From: Sporosarcina sp. ANT_H38
GTDB taxonomy: Bacteria > Bacillota > Bacilli > Bacillales_A > Planococcaceae
NCBI RefSeq assembly: GCF_008369195.1
Contig: NZ_VOBC01000001.1
Coordinates: forward strand, 1,550,001-1,614,000
DNA: 64,000 nucleotides
Reading direction: 5' to 3'
In this document: positions 25,238-34,955 of the stretch, one piece after another
How the letters are laid out: each line of letters starts with the position of its first letter
Numbering within the stretch: the first letter of the stretch is position 1
Translations under genes and position numbers: made by a program
The notes under the pieces: generated by a model
Database searches by the model: none
What the model saw: only the letters and a program-made list of their open reading frames with translations
Told to the model about the DNA's origin: nothing

Positions 25238-25801
25238 ATGAGGTATGAATCCTTTTATCCATTCGCGCGACAACAATCGCAACCGACTTCCATGGGACAA
25301 ACGAGCTTTGGATCACCTCCTCAAATGGGGCAACCGCAACCACCCATACAACCATTCATGAATGATCCGATGAGCAATTCTTCTGGGGGGCCAATGGGTA
25401 ATCCGTTCGGAGGGCCCATGAGTAATTCACCCGGAGGGGCAATGGGTAATCCGTTCGGAGGGCCAATGGGCAATCCACCCGGGGGACCGATGGGCAATTC
25501 ACCCGGAGGTCCAATGCCTGGTCAAGGAGGACAGCAAGCTCCATCAAGAATGGAGACTTACATGCAAACAGCAAATCAATTCCTAAACACAGCTCAGCAA
25601 TTCGCTCCCGTGGTCCAACAATTCGCTCCAATGGTTCAAAACTTGCCTGCAATGTGGAGATTGTACAAAGGCTTTCAATCACTTCCTGCAGCCGGTGTTG
25701 CTAGTTTGCCTGCAAGCGGAGCGTCCGCCGCGCGGTCAGTAGTTGCTAGTGCTGCGTCCGGTCTATCAGTGCCCCGTGTATTTCAGCCTCCTACGCGATA
25801 A
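25238..25801 (+). CDS. yqfQ: YqfQ/VrrA-like protein with variable tandem repeats
   Basis: 187 residues. The Gln/Pro-rich start is followed by about six copies of a GGPMGN(S/P)P octapeptide (residues 45-95), then a conserved C-terminal region (METYMQTANQFLNTAQQFAPVVQQ and WRLYKGFQSLP). The latter is shared by YqfQ proteins, including VrrA of B. anthracis, known for its length-variable repeat. Found between cshB and ispH, as in other Bacillales. No signal peptide. The function is not established; a spore-associated role has been suggested for the family. Confidence 0.8.
   Translation: MRYESFYPFARQQSQPTSMGQTSFGSPPQMGQPQPPIQPFMNDPMSNSSGGPMGNPFGGPMSNSPGGAMGNPFGGPMGNPPGGPMGNSPGGPMPGQGGQQAPSRMETYMQTANQFLNTAQQFAPVVQQFAPMVQNLPAMWRLYKGFQSLPAAGVASLPASGASAARSVVASAASGLSVPRVFQPPTR
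25370..25519 (+). repeat. 24-bp tandem repeat (VNTR) within yqfQ
   Basis: Five full 24-bp units starting at 25385, 25409, 25433, 25457 and 25481, with a partial unit on each side. Each codes for GG(P/A)M(G/S)N(P/S)(F/P). Units differ at third positions and alternate NPF and NSP/NPP endings, so they are aged rather than freshly copied. In-frame unit length means copy-number changes would not disrupt the gene. Confidence 0.9.
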
Positions 25802-25803
25802 TT

Positions 25804-25832
25804 TTGAATCTGCCACCCAACTCCGCTATAAT
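25804..25832 (+). promoter_or_regulatory. SigA-type promoter of ispH
   Basis: TTGAAT (25804-25809), 17-bp spacer, TATAAT (25827-25832), 33 bases before the start codon. It begins immediately after the yqfQ stop. Confidence 0.75.
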
Positions 25833-25865
25833 GGGTGGTAGATCCTATTAGAGGAGTGAAACTGC

Positions 25866-26843
25866 ATGAAAGTATTAAAGATTACCCCCAGGGGTTATTG
25901 CTATGGGGTTGTCGACGCAATGATCATCGCGAGAAATGCGGCACTCGACAAAACATTGCCGAGACCCATTTATATATTGGGAATGATTGTCCATAACAAA
26001 CATGTAACTGATGCATTTGAAGAAGATGGCATCATCACGCTTGACGGTGAAAATCGTTTAGAAATTCTTGAAAAAGTTGAGACGGGCACAGTCATCTTCA
26101 CAGCACATGGTGTTTCACCAGAAGTACGTGAACTTGCAAAAAGAAAAGGTCTCGTTTCAATTGATGCGACATGTCCAGATGTAACCGTAACTCACGACTT
26201 GATTGAGGAAAAGACTGCCGAAGGTTACGATATCATTTATATCGGGAAAAAGTTCCATCCAGAGCCGGAAGGTGCAATCGGTGTGGCACCGCACGCAGTA
26301 CATTTGATAGAGACGATTGAAGATGTCGAAAACCTTACTGTACAGAATCATAAACTGCTCGTCACAAACCAAACGACAATGAGCCAATGGGATGTTGTTC
26401 ACATTATGGACGCACTTACAGTAAAATATCCACATATTGAAGTTCATAAGGAAATTTGTCTTGCTACCCAAGTAAGACAGGAGGCCGTCGCAGAACATGC
26501 GGGTGAATCAGAGCTTCTAATCGTTGTAGGTGATCCGAAGAGTAACAACTCGAACCGTCTGACACAAGTCTCTGTCGAAATCGCCAACACTCCTTCTTTC
26601 CGGATCTCGGATATTTCAGAACTGGACGTGAAGTGGCTGGAGGGTATCGAAACTGTATCTGTCACAGCGGGTGCTTCAACACCAACATTAATTGTTCGTG
26701 AAGTGATTGCTTTCCTCGAAAATTTCAATCCGGAAGATCCTTCTACACATCATCCAGAGCGAAAATTCCAATTGGATAAAATCCTGCCGAAAATTAAAAA
26801 CCCTACACCCGTGGAACGAATAGAACCTCACACAACAACATAA
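25866..26843 (+). CDS. ispH: 4-hydroxy-3-methylbut-2-enyl diphosphate reductase
   Basis: Last step of the MEP pathway: reduction of HMBPP to IPP and DMAPP with an iron-sulfur cluster. The 325-residue protein keeps the three cluster cysteines ([22 protein letters not shown]), the HNKHV histidine, the HGVSP and the SNNSNRL substrate-binding loop. GAGGAGTG lies upstream of the ATG. The nearest terminator downstream lies in the repeat element that fills the next gap. Confidence 0.97.
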   Translation: MKVLKITPRGYCYGVVDAMIIARNAALDKTLPRPIYILGMIVHNKHVTDAFEEDGIITLDGENRLEILEKVETGTVIFTAHGVSPEVRELAKRKGLVSIDATCPDVTVTHDLIEEKTAEGYDIIYIGKKFHPEPEGAIGVAPHAVHLIETIEDVENLTVQNHKLLVTNQTTMSQWDVVHIMDALTVKYPHIEVHKEICLATQVRQEAVAEHAGESELLIVVGDPKSNNSNRLTQVSVEIANTPSFRISDISELDVKWLEGIETVSVTAGASTPTLIVREVIAFLENFNPEDPSTHHPERKFQLDKILPKIKNPTPVERIEPHTTT

Positions 26844-26861
26844 TTTATGTACTAGAGTCTA

Positions 26862-27546
26862 GACGTTAAGTAACCAGTAAATTACTTTAATAGCCACTGC
26901 GGCTACTTGTATAGTGGCGCTTTTGTATCACTTTGGATTGAATGACTTCTAGTACGACTACCGAAATGTCTGGGTGTGTAGGGATGCGGCTTTGTCGCAT
27001 CCCTACACACCTTTTTTCGGTAATCATCTGGTTGTCCTTCATCCGTCGCGCTCTAAATGCCTAATTTCACAGAGTGCTGAATTTTTTTGGACGAAAGAAT
27101 AGAGGCCTTCTTACATGAAGAAAAGCCACCAAAGATGCAATTTTGGCGGCTGATGCTTTCTCTACGATTTTTTCTAATTTATTTTATAGTAGTGTCACTT
27201 TCTATAAGGCATCACATGATTAGATGCATACTCTTTGCTAAAAGTAAGCAAGGTTCACATTGTACAACGTAATAGAGTGTCCGAAATTGTATCTTCGGGC
27301 ACTCACAATTTCTATAGAAAGTCATCTATTCTTTTCTTTCAAAGCAATTGCATTTTCCACTTGAACATTGTACAAACGCGACAGTACTATTTCAACAGTA
27401 ATACTGAAAAGAGTGTTGCAATTCCTCCTTAAACCTGTCATGAATTTTTTGCCGAGAGCGAGCCGGAAATGGTCCAGTGAAAATGGAGGTTATCAAACCC
27501 TTCTCACCAGTATTTTATGTAAATAAATAGTTAATCAACAGACGTG
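26862..27546. repeat. Mosaic intergenic repeat, copy A (outer module + core 2 + tail)
   Basis: The 760-base gap after ispH holds no credible gene. It contains an outer module (about 26904-27175) and a tail (about 27452-27546) that both match copy B at 51044-51575 in reverse orientation, about 75 percent by eye. Between them lies a core (about 27209-27340) that matches copy C at 41420-41541 instead. Shared words include TTTTTTCGGTAATCAT, GTTGTCCTTCATC, CCAAAGATGCAATTTT, GCTAAAAGTAAG and CAAATTGTATCTTCGG-like hairpin sequence. The right end GTTAATCAACAGACGTG recurs at the ends of B and C. Internal short frames lack ribosome sites. I do not recognise the element. Confidence 0.75.
26973..27017 (+). 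terminator. Strong terminator inside repeat copy A, downstream of ispH
   Basis: 16-bp perfect stem (26973-26988 with 26996-27011), 7-base loop, then TTTTTT (27012-27017). It lies 130 bases after ispH and is the likely end of that transcript. Confidence 0.85.
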
Positions 27547-27552
27547 TTATCT

Positions 27553-27596
27553 TTAAAATAAATCGGCCCTCTCTTTGCAGAGGACCGGTTTATTTA
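27553..27596 (-). terminator. Terminator after nif3
   Basis: AAATAAATCGGCCCTCT (27556-27572 on plus) pairs with the facing AGAGGACCGGTTTATTT (one G-U and one mismatch); U-rich end on the minus strand. Confidence 0.75.
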
Positions 27597-27606
27597 TCTT
27601 GAGTTA

Positions 27607-28725
27607 TTAAATAAAAGTAAATGGTTCCGTGATGATTTCCGATTCGATGAACGACACATCGTAGCGGGCGTCTGCACAAGCTGCCTGCATATAGCCCGCA
27701 ACACCGCGAATCATCACTTTTTCAATGTTGTGACCTGGATCTATGACAGCAAGTCCCATCGCTTCTGCATCATGAGCAACATGGTAATACATATCACCTG
27801 TTACAAGAACATCCGCTCCCCTTCGTTTAGCGGCTCCAATATATTTATTACCGTCTCCACCTAGTACCGCAACTTTCAAAATTTCCTTGTTTGGATCGCC
27901 GACAAATCGTAATGCTGGGACACCAAAAGCAGTTTTTACAAATGTAGCGAATTGTCCGAGAGTTGTCTTTTCTTGAAGTTTCCCAATCCTGCCAAGACCA
28001 TATTCATTTGACTGTTGATCGAGAGCAAATAAATCATATGCAGGCTCTTCGTATGGGTGCGCCCCTAGCATTGCCTTTAGTACCTTATTTCGTAAAGGTC
28101 CCGGGAAAACCACTTCGATTCTTTCCTCTTTGACTTCCTCACCTTTACCGATTTCACCGATAAACGGCTCAGCCCCTGCGATGGGTGTAAAACGGCCGGT
28201 ACCTGATGAACTAAAACTACATCCTGAGTAATCTCCAATTGCACCGGCACCCACTTTTCCAAGCGCTTGTCTAATTTCATCCGCATACGTTACAGGGCTG
28301 AAAACAACCAGTTTATAAAGAGGTACAGAATATGTAGGCTCAACTATTTCCGTGTCAACTAAACCAAGTTTTTCAGCAAGCATATCATTCACTCCGCCCG
28401 GTGCAACGTCAAGATTTGTATGTGCTGCATAAACAGCAATATCATTTTTTATGCACTTCTCGATTATGCTGCCTTGCGATGTATCCGTCAAAAGGCTTTT
28501 CAATGGCCTGTACAACGGTGGATGGTGTGCGATGATGAGTTTTACACCTTTTTTGATTGCCTCATCAATTACTTTATCATTGACATCCAATGTGACGAGA
28601 ACTTTTTCTACAAGCCGATTCAATTGCCCGACTTGAAGACCTACCGGATCTCCATCCATAGCAAAGTATTTAGGGGACCATTGTTCAAAAAGCGTAATAA
28701 TTTCATGTCCGTTCACTTTTTTCAA
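27607..28725 (-). CDS. yqfO: Nif3/YqfO family protein (GTP cyclohydrolase 1 type 2-like)
   Basis: 372-residue NIF3 family protein with the dinuclear metal-binding motifs HHPPLYRPLK (about 67-76) and AAHTNLDVAPGGVND, plus the C-terminal half VLGGDGNKYIGAA, GDMYYHVAHDA and GHNIEK. The long form contains the central PII/CutA-like insert (about 130-240) typical of Firmicutes members. Start is a TTG overlapping the trmK stop (TTGA). The biochemical role is unsettled; the family is called GTP cyclohydrolase-like in databases. Confidence 0.9.
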   Translation of the reverse strand: MKKVNGHEIITLFEQWSPKYFAMDGDPVGLQVGQLNRLVEKVLVTLDVNDKVIDEAIKKGVKLIIAHHPPLYRPLKSLLTDTSQGSIIEKCIKNDIAVYAAHTNLDVAPGGVNDMLAEKLGLVDTEIVEPTYSVPLYKLVVFSPVTYADEIRQALGKVGAGAIGDYSGCSFSSSGTGRFTPIAGAEPFIGEIGKGEEVKEERIEVVFPGPLRNKVLKAMLGAHPYEEPAYDLFALDQQSNEYGLGRIGKLQEKTTLGQFATFVKTAFGVPALRFVGDPNKEILKVAVLGGDGNKYIGAAKRRGADVLVTGDMYYHVAHDAEAMGLAVIDPGHNIEKVMIRGVAGYMQAACADARYDVSFIESEIITEPFTFI

Positions 28726-29420
28726 GTTGTCAACACCTTTCCAACCAAATCAATATGTCGTACTAACTGTGCTTTTTTCGTTTTAATAGCATCTGTTTCA
28801 TTTGTTTTTTTGAGAGCATCAAGCACTCGATTCCATTCCAATAATTCACTTTCCCACTTTTCAATGAATACCTCGGTTTTAGATGCTAGCAAGAAAGGTC
28901 CAGCCATCAATTCCAGTTCTCCATACGCCGCTAGCCCTTTTTCCATCACTATAATTTCATATATTTTTCCATCTTCTTTTAAAATTTGCTCGTTTACAAT
29001 TTCCCATTCGTTAGAAACAGCCCATTCACGGATTGCTCTCGAATATATATTTGGCTGTGTGATGATTCGCTTCACTTGGGAAAGACGATCTTTGCCACTT
29101 TCCAAGATAGTTGCAATAAGTGGTCCACCCATTCCAGCAATCGTCACTGTATCGACAGCATCATTTTTTTCGATAGCGAACAAACCATCTGCCATTCGTA
29201 CCGTAATTTCCTTTGAAAAACCTTCCCGCCGCACATTTTTAAGCGCAGATTCATACGGCCCTTTGGCTACTTCCCCTGCGACTGCCTTCTCCACTTTCTT
29301 AGTATGAATGAGAAAACATGGTAAATAAGCGTGGTCACTGCCGATATCCGCAACGACTGCCCCTTCCTCAACGAAAGAAGCAACCGCCTTTAATCTGTTA
29401 GATAATCGCTCGGAATTCAT
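28722..29420 (-). CDS. trmK: tRNA (adenine(22)-N(1))-methyltransferase
   Basis: SAM-dependent methyltransferase that makes m1A22 in tRNA. The 232 residues carry the SAM-binding motif VADIGSDHAYLP (about 25-36), the TIAGMGGPLI motif and an alpha-helical C-terminal domain. ATG at 29418-29420 has AAAGGCGGAG upstream; the frame extends nine codons further without a better site. It is co-transcribed with the Nif3 gene, as yqfN-yqfO in B. subtilis. Confidence 0.93.
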   Translation of the reverse strand: MNSERLSNRLKAVASFVEEGAVVADIGSDHAYLPCFLIHTKKVEKAVAGEVAKGPYESALKNVRREGFSKEITVRMADGLFAIEKNDAVDTVTIAGMGGPLIATILESGKDRLSQVKRIITQPNIYSRAIREWAVSNEWEIVNEQILKEDGKIYEIIVMEKGLAAYGELELMAGPFLLASKTEVFIEKWESELLEWNRVLDALKKTNETDAIKTKKAQLVRHIDLVGKVLTT

Positions 29421-29475
29421 TTTATCTCCGCCTTTCAATAAATTCATTGTATTGGATTTATCCCTATTAGCAAAT

Positions 29476-29524
29476 AGAAAAAGCCATCAGTCGACAGAAA
29501 CACTCTGTTAACTAACAGCTTTTC
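29476..29524 (-). terminator. Probable terminator after cccA
   Basis: AAAAGCCATCAGT and ACTAACAGCTTTT can pair with two G-U pairs around a long loop that holds a second small hairpin; U-run on the minus strand. Weaker than the other terminators here. Confidence 0.5.
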
Positions 29525-29535
29525 CTAATTAAGGA

Positions 29536-29913
29536 TTACTTAAGTGATAAAATATAGTCTGCCATTGCATCGAGTTCAGAATCGTCTTTAACGAGTCCTG
29601 CTGGCATTCCGCCATCCGTACCATTTAAAATGATAGCTTTAATTTCATCCTTAGAAAGTTTAGTTCCAACTAATCCTGGTCCCATTCCTCCTGAAAGATC
29701 TCCACCGTGACAACCGATACATTTCCCTTGAGCAACTGCTTCAGCATCAAATTCCGCAGAACTCGGAACTTCTTCAGTTTCTTCAGTCTTTCCATTTTCA
29801 CCTTCATCAGCGATTTCCTTTTTCTGTTCAAGTCCATAAAGGGACATGAAGAAAATAAGACCAATTCCAAGCGCAAATATCAGGATATAAGGAATTATTG
29901 GATTTTTACTCAT
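29536..29913 (-). CDS. cccA: Membrane-anchored cytochrome c550
   Basis: One-haem electron carrier of the respiratory chain. 125 residues: a transmembrane anchor (about 7-27), an acidic Glu/Lys linker, and a cytochrome c domain with the haem motif CIGCH (about 64-70) and a likely axial Met in GGMPAG. AAAGGAGGG precedes the ATG. Same neighbourhood as cccA in B. subtilis (between trmK and sigA), although two extra genes intervene here. Confidence 0.93.
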   Translation of the reverse strand: MSKNPIIPYILIFALGIGLIFFMSLYGLEQKKEIADEGENGKTEETEEVPSSAEFDAEAVAQGKCIGCHGGDLSGGMGPGLVGTKLSKDEIKAIILNGTDGGMPAGLVKDDSELDAMADYILSLK

Positions 29914-30083
29914 TGAATTACCCTCCTTTATCAGGATCTATTCTGTAATGAATACAGTACACAACTATTATTGTACTGTATCCTATAGAAAACTGAAAGA
30001 GTTATCGATGATCTTTTCGGTTTTTGTGACAAATTCGGCAAATATTTCTGCATTATCTGGTTACACCCATTGTTATTTTTACG

Positions 30084-31226
30084 TCAACAACCAATAAGTC
30101 TTGCAATGACCATTCTTTGGACTTCCGAAGTGCCTTCTCCAATTTCAAGAAGCTTGGCATCACGCATATAGCGTTCCACTTCATATTCTTTCATATAGCC
30201 ATAACCGCCATGAATTTGGATTGATTCACTTGCCACTTGCATAGCGATTTCTGAAGCGTACAATTTACACATGGAAGCTTCTTTCGAAAATGGACGCCCT
30301 TGATCTTTCAGCCATGCTGCTTTATAGACCATATTACGTGCAAGTTCGATTTTCATCGCCATATCAGCCAGTTTGAATTGTGTGATTTGGAACTCAGATA
30401 GCGTTTTTCCGAACTGCTTACGTTCTTTAGAGTAGCGAAGTGCGCGGTCAAACGCCGCCTGAGCGATTCCGACTGCCATTGCACCGATTCCAATACGCCC
30501 TCCGTCTAAAGTAACGAGGAATTGGCGGAAACCATTACCTTGCACGCCTAGTAGGTTTTCTTTCCCTACGCGGACGTTGTCAAGCACGAGTTCAGTTGTA
30601 TTAGAAGCATTCAGCCCCATTTTTTCATAGTTATCGATAACAGTGAAACCTTCTGCATTAGTTGGAACGATTATTGCACTGACTTCTTTCTTCCCGCCTT
30701 CATTCCCCGTGATAGCGGTAATTGCAAGGTGCTTAGCATAGCTTGCGTTTGTGATAAACACTTTTGAACCATTGATGACATAATCATCACCGTCATCTTT
30801 TGCAGTCGTTTGCGTTCCCCCTGCATCAGATCCCGCATTCGATTCTGTCAATCCAAAGGCGCCAAACGATTCCCCAGTACAGATTGGCGTCAAATACTTA
30901 TGTTTCTGTTCTTCGGAACCAAACAGACTGAGCGGCGCCCCTCCCAGTGAAATATGCGCCGAATATGTAATTCCCGTTGACGCACATGCACGGCTCAGTT
31001 CCTCAGTGACAATTGCGAAACTTACCGTGTCAGCTCCCCCGCCCCCATATTCCTCGGAAAACGGTAAACCCATCATACCCATTTCCGAAAGCTGTTTAAA
31101 CACTTCTACTGGAAATTTTTTTGTCCGATCGCGGTCGATGGCACCTGGCGCAACAACTTGATCCGCGAATTCCCGAATCATTTTTTTAATCATCTGCTGC
31201 TCTTCTGTCAAATCGTAATTCAACAT
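30084..31226 (-). CDS. Acyl-CoA dehydrogenase
   Basis: FAD flavoprotein that oxidises acyl-CoA to enoyl-CoA. The 380 residues match short/branched-chain members: FGLTESNAGSD and VFITNASYA (FAD/substrate contacts), GGYGYMKEYEVERYMRDAK, and the catalytic glutamate in EIGEGTSEVQR. Start: ATG at 31224-31226 with AAGGGG six bases upstream, two codons inside the longest frame. No fatty-acid genes adjoin; in B. subtilis this site between cccA and sigA has no such gene, so it is an insertion relative to that map. The chain-length preference cannot be read from sequence. Confidence 0.92.
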   Translation of the reverse strand: MLNYDLTEEQQMIKKMIREFADQVVAPGAIDRDRTKKFPVEVFKQLSEMGMMGLPFSEEYGGGGADTVSFAIVTEELSRACASTGITYSAHISLGGAPLSLFGSEEQKHKYLTPICTGESFGAFGLTESNAGSDAGGTQTTAKDDGDDYVINGSKVFITNASYAKHLAITAITGNEGGKKEVSAIIVPTNAEGFTVIDNYEKMGLNASNTTELVLDNVRVGKENLLGVQGNGFRQFLVTLDGGRIGIGAMAVGIAQAAFDRALRYSKERKQFGKTLSEFQITQFKLADMAMKIELARNMVYKAAWLKDQGRPFSKEASMCKLYASEIAMQVASESIQIHGGYGYMKEYEVERYMRDAKLLEIGEGTSEVQRMVIARLIGC

Positions 31227-31315
31227 CTTCATCCCCTTCGTTGTGAACGCTTACAAATTTAATTATAGCGAATTATCTTACGTTTACACAACTACTATTA
31301 AAAGATTAGGAGAAT

Positions 31316-31867
31316 TCAAAACGACACAAGTAGGAATCCAGTGATTAATAGTAATCCTGCTGCACCAGAAATTGAGAAATACTGCAATTTAAGCATACGT
31401 CCTGCAAATAACCAAAGCGCACAATTTAATATTAGCAATCCAATTAGCAACATCGTATGCCCTTCAAAAAAGACGTCCCATAACTTCAGTGACATTAAAA
31501 GCAACATAAAGGAGGCCAATATGTATAAAAAAGGTGCGACTCCCATTTGACTAGTTGATTTGCGCAGCGTCAGTAATAGAAACGATAACGAAACAGCAGC
31601 AGTTAGAACAAGTGTCAATCCCGGGTATTGGATGAACACAAACATGCCTCCACTAACGATTATTGCAAGTATGGAAAGCATAATAACGGTACGTTTCAAT
31701 TTCTTTTTTTCCTTGACTAGAATTGCTTCGATAGCTTTTACTTCCTCTTCTTCCTCACCTTGGGCATAAAGGGTGATAAGGAAGTCACAGTAATGCTCGG
31801 GCAACAGCTTATTCTGTTTCCAATACTTTATTTCAGAAATAATCATTCGTTTTCTCTGTGGATTCAA
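31316..31867 (-). CDS. Conserved six-helix membrane protein of unknown function
   Basis: 183 residues. The soluble N-terminal part has the recognisable Bacillales pattern ISEIKYWKQNKLLPEHYCDFLITLYAQGEEEE, followed by about six transmembrane helices from residue 60 onward. Among the possible starts I prefer TTG at 31865-31867, which follows AAGGAG and gives NPQRKRMIISEIKYW; an ATG 15 codons upstream would overlap the sigA terminator. No function is known to me. Confidence 0.7.
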   Translation of the reverse strand: MNPQRKRMIISEIKYWKQNKLLPEHYCDFLITLYAQGEEEEEVKAIEAILVKEKKKLKRTVIMLSILAIIVSGGMFVFIQYPGLTLVLTAAVSLSFLLLTLRKSTSQMGVAPFLYILASFMLLLMSLKLWDVFFEGHTMLLIGLLILNCALWLFAGRMLKLQYFSISGAAGLLLITGFLLVSF

Positions 31868-31892
31868 TTTACAAATCGCTCCTTGGTGAATT

Positions 31893-31936
31893 GTAAAAAA
31901 AAGCATCGGCACAAATTATGCCGATGCTTTTTTTTA
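31893..31936 (-). terminator. Terminator after sigA
   Basis: AAGCATCGGCA pairs with TGCCGATGCTT (about 31901-31911 with 31919-31929) with eight Us on the minus strand. The sigA stop codon lies in its right flank. Confidence 0.9.
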
Positions 31937-33052
31937 TTCAAGAAAGTCTTTTAGTCGTTTACTTCTAGATGGATGGCGCAATTTACGTAATGCTTTCGCC
32001 TCAATCTGCCGAATTCGTTCACGGGTAACACCGAACACTTTGCCTACTTCTTCAAGTGTTCTTGTTCGGCCATCATCGAGACCAAAACGTAGACGAAGTA
32101 CATTTTCTTCTCTGTCTGTCAGCGTATCGAGTACATCTTCCAATTGTTCTTTCAATAACTCGTATGCAGCATGATCAGACGGTGATTGAGCCTCCGAGTC
32201 TTCTATGAAGTCCCCGAGATGTGAATCATCTTCTTCTCCAATTGGCGTTTCAAGTGATACAGGTTCTTGTGCAATTTTCAGGATTTCACGTACTTTTTCA
32301 GCAGTTAATTCCATTTCTTCTCCAATTTCTTCCGGAGATGGTTCACGCCCAAGATCCTGTAGCAATTGACGCTGAACACGAATCAATTTATTGATGGTTT
32401 CGACCATATGAACCGGAATCCGGATCGTACGGGCTTGGTCAGCGATTGCACGAGTGATTGCCTGACGTATCCACCATGTAGCGTACGTACTGAATTTGAA
32501 GCCCTTCGTATGATCGAATTTCTCGACTGCTTTTATAAGTCCCATGTTCCCTTCCTGAATTAAGTCAAGGAATAGCATTCCACGTCCAACATACCTTTTT
32601 GCAATACTTACGACTAGACGCAGATTGGCTTCAGCAAGCCGTTTTTTCGCATCTTCGTCGCCATCCAAAATGCGAATTGCAAGTTGGACTTCCTCCGCAC
32701 CTGTCAGTAAATCAACACGACCAATTTCTTTCAAGTACATTCTCACAGGATCGTTGATTTTAACACCGGGCGGTACACTGAGGTCATTTAAATCGAACTT
32801 TTCTTCTGCTACTACTTTACCTTCTTCTACAGCATCTTCGTCGGCTTTACGGTCCATTTCAATTCCTTGCACTTCAATCAAATCAAGAAATTCCTCGAAC
32901 TGTTCAGGCTCCATTTCAAATACAGATAACTTTTCAGTCACCTCATCAAGCGTAAGTTCTCCTGTTTTCTTTCCGGCCTCCAACAGGTTTGCTTTCACTT
33001 CTTCAACTGTCATTTCAATTTCCATATCTTCAGCTAGCTCTTTTTTACTCAT
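31934..33052 (-). CDS. sigA: RNA polymerase primary sigma factor SigA
   Basis: Housekeeping sigma factor. 372 residues: acidic region 1.1 (to about 90), region 1.2 ([17 protein letters not shown]), region 2 with [31 protein letters not shown] and the -10-binding [13 protein letters not shown], region 3, and region 4 with the -35-binding [30 protein letters not shown] before the ATG. It is in an operon after dnaG, the standard macromolecular-synthesis arrangement of Bacillales. Confidence 0.98.
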   Translation of the reverse strand: MSKKELAEDMEIEMTVEEVKANLLEAGKKTGELTLDEVTEKLSVFEMEPEQFEEFLDLIEVQGIEMDRKADEDAVEEGKVVAEEKFDLNDLSVPPGVKINDPVRMYLKEIGRVDLLTGAEEVQLAIRILDGDEDAKKRLAEANLRLVVSIAKRYVGRGMLFLDLIQEGNMGLIKAVEKFDHTKGFKFSTYATWWIRQAITRAIADQARTIRIPVHMVETINKLIRVQRQLLQDLGREPSPEEIGEEMELTAEKVREILKIAQEPVSLETPIGEEDDSHLGDFIEDSEAQSPSDHAAYELLKEQLEDVLDTLTDREENVLRLRFGLDDGRTRTLEEVGKVFGVTRERIRQIEAKALRKLRHPSRSKRLKDFLE

Positions 33053-33089
33053 CTTACCCGTTCCTCCTTAGTACACCGGAAAACGACTA

Positions 33090-34901
33090 TTACGTCGTCA
33101 ATGATTTCCGGAGCTGTATAATTTCCCTGGCCAGCTCCAGCGCCCGGGTATGATCGTTTATTTTCTCTGCTTCTTTTGATTCCTGCATTTTCGCCTGAAT
33201 CGTCATAGTGACTTTAAATCTTTCCAAATGATTAATGCAATCAGCTATTTCTTCTTCTGCATGTTCAGGATCTCTTTCCACCATTGCAGATTCTAGAACA
33301 ATTTTTCTAAGTTCCCTATCTTCTAATGACTCTGCAAATCGATGAAAATCTGGTGTTCCATGTTGCTCGTAAAACCCGGCAAGTCGAATAAAAATTGCCA
33401 CATAGTCTTCTCGGACGAACAAGTTTTGCTTGTTTGCTCGTAACCGATCAAACAGTTCTCCGTCGCTTAGCAGGTGACATAGTAACAATCGCTCTGCTCG
33501 CTCCGCGCCTGTCTTTTTCCTAATTGGAACAGTATTTTGAGGTCGTATTACTTCCCCATGTTTCGGTTCCACTTTTGCTTTCTTTGCCTGATGCCCGGCC
33601 ATTTTTATAAATTGCTGATTAATGGCTTCGATTGACACACCGGTCACTGTTGAAAGCTGTCGAAAATAAAGATCCCGCTCTACTGGCGATGAACGCTTCG
33701 CTAATTCTTCCAGTACTTCATGGATATATTGCAACACATCGTTTTCATAAGATAAATTCTTTGATCGCTTTGCATAAGCCAATATGAACGACATGAATGA
33801 ATGCGGATTACCAATGATTTTCTCACGGAATGCATCACCGCCTTGCTCTGTGATGTAGTCATCAGGGTCCATCTTGCCAGGCAACAATGCGATTTTAACA
33901 TCCAACCCTTTTTGAGTGGCCAAGTCTGCAAATCGTTTTGCTGCTTCCCATCCGGCATCATCTCCGTCACAGCAAATGATAATTTCTTTAGCAATTCTTT
34001 TTAATTTTAAAAGATGCGTATCTGATAAAGATGTGCCCATTACGGCAACACTATTCGTCACACCCGCACGATCAGCCGAAATCGTATCCATAAATCCTTC
34101 GAACAGTATTACTTTACCCGTTTTCCGGACGTTAAGACGTGCACTGTGAAAATTGTACAAAATATGACTTTTTTCGAATATCGGGGTTTCAGGACTATTC
34201 AAGTATTTTGCTTCCTGTTTTGAACCGGAAAGTATTCGTCCGGAGAATGCCACAACGTTTCCATTGTCGTCATGAAGCGGGAACATGATACGTGCTCGAA
34301 ATCTGTCAAAATAGCCTGTCCCATTGTCTTTCATAATGCAGAGTCCAGCTCGTTCCATTTCTCTCATATCGAAACTCTTACGTTTCAGGAGACTCGTTAG
34401 GGCTTCATTATCATTTAGCGACCACCCGATTCCATATTTTTCGATACTCTCTCTCGTAAACCCTCTTTTTTCAAGATATTCTAGTGCTTCCTCACCTTCT
34501 ACAGTGTTTAGGAGTAGATGACTATAGAAGTTTGCAGCAAGAGCATGCGCCTCAATCATAGATTTAAATTCATTGTGCGGCTTCGCACCGGACCCTTCAC
34601 TAACCGCAGCATCGATTTCAATACCTGTTCGTTCAGCGAGCTTTACAACCGCTTCAGTGAAGGGGCTATTTTCAATATCCATAATAAACGTAATCGCATT
34701 TCCACTAGCGCCACATCCGAAACAATGAAAGAGTTGTTTATCTTCGGTAACAGAGAAAGAAGGTGAACTTTCATCGTGAAATGGGCAAAGCCCGAACCAG
34801 TTCTTCCCTCTTTTTGTAAGTTGCACATATTCTCCAATTAGATCTACAATATCGGTCTTTGATCGGACGGCTTCTATCGTCTCTTCTGGTATTCTCGTCA
34901 T
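33090..34901 (-). CDS. dnaG: DNA primase
   Basis: Makes RNA primers for replication. 603 residues: N-terminal CHC2 zinc ribbon CPFHDESSPSF...FHCFGCGASGNA, TOPRIM domain with the VILFEGFMD and CCDGDDAGWEA acidic motifs (about 255-330), and a C-terminal helicase-binding domain. ATG at 34899-34901 is chosen; a GTG five codons upstream is possible. The operon partner sigA follows by 37 bases. Confidence 0.96.
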   Translation of the reverse strand: MTRIPEETIEAVRSKTDIVDLIGEYVQLTKRGKNWFGLCPFHDESSPSFSVTEDKQLFHCFGCGASGNAITFIMDIENSPFTEAVVKLAERTGIEIDAAVSEGSGAKPHNEFKSMIEAHALAANFYSHLLLNTVEGEEALEYLEKRGFTRESIEKYGIGWSLNDNEALTSLLKRKSFDMREMERAGLCIMKDNGTGYFDRFRARIMFPLHDDNGNVVAFSGRILSGSKQEAKYLNSPETPIFEKSHILYNFHSARLNVRKTGKVILFEGFMDTISADRAGVTNSVAVMGTSLSDTHLLKLKRIAKEIIICCDGDDAGWEAAKRFADLATQKGLDVKIALLPGKMDPDDYITEQGGDAFREKIIGNPHSFMSFILAYAKRSKNLSYENDVLQYIHEVLEELAKRSSPVERDLYFRQLSTVTGVSIEAINQQFIKMAGHQAKKAKVEPKHGEVIRPQNTVPIRKKTGAERAERLLLCHLLSDGELFDRLRANKQNLFVREDYVAIFIRLAGFYEQHGTPDFHRFAESLEDRELRKIVLESAMVERDPEHAEEEIADCINHLERFKVTMTIQAKMQESKEAEKINDHTRALELAREIIQLRKSLTT

Positions 34902-34930
34902 CCTATCACCAACCACTCTATCTAGATTAA

Positions 34931-34955
34931 ATTCGAGATAGTATTCAAAAATCCT
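34931..34955 (-). promoter_or_regulatory. Candidate SigH-type promoter upstream of dnaG-sigA
   Basis: Minus strand AGGATTT (34955-34949), 14 bases, GAAT (34934-34931). These are the SigH hexamers at the same spacing as in the spoVG promoter. A perfect TATAAT (34984-34979) lies further upstream, with only a weak -35. In B. subtilis sigA is also read from SigH promoters in early sporulation. Confidence 0.5.

Noticed and set aside
27087..27432. Short frames inside repeat copy A
   Set aside because: The corresponding frame is not kept in copies B or C, and no ribosome site is present.
28420..29307. A 295-codon open frame on the plus strand opposite trmK and nif3
   Set aside because: Lies wholly antisense to two well-conserved genes, has no ribosome site and no family-like composition.
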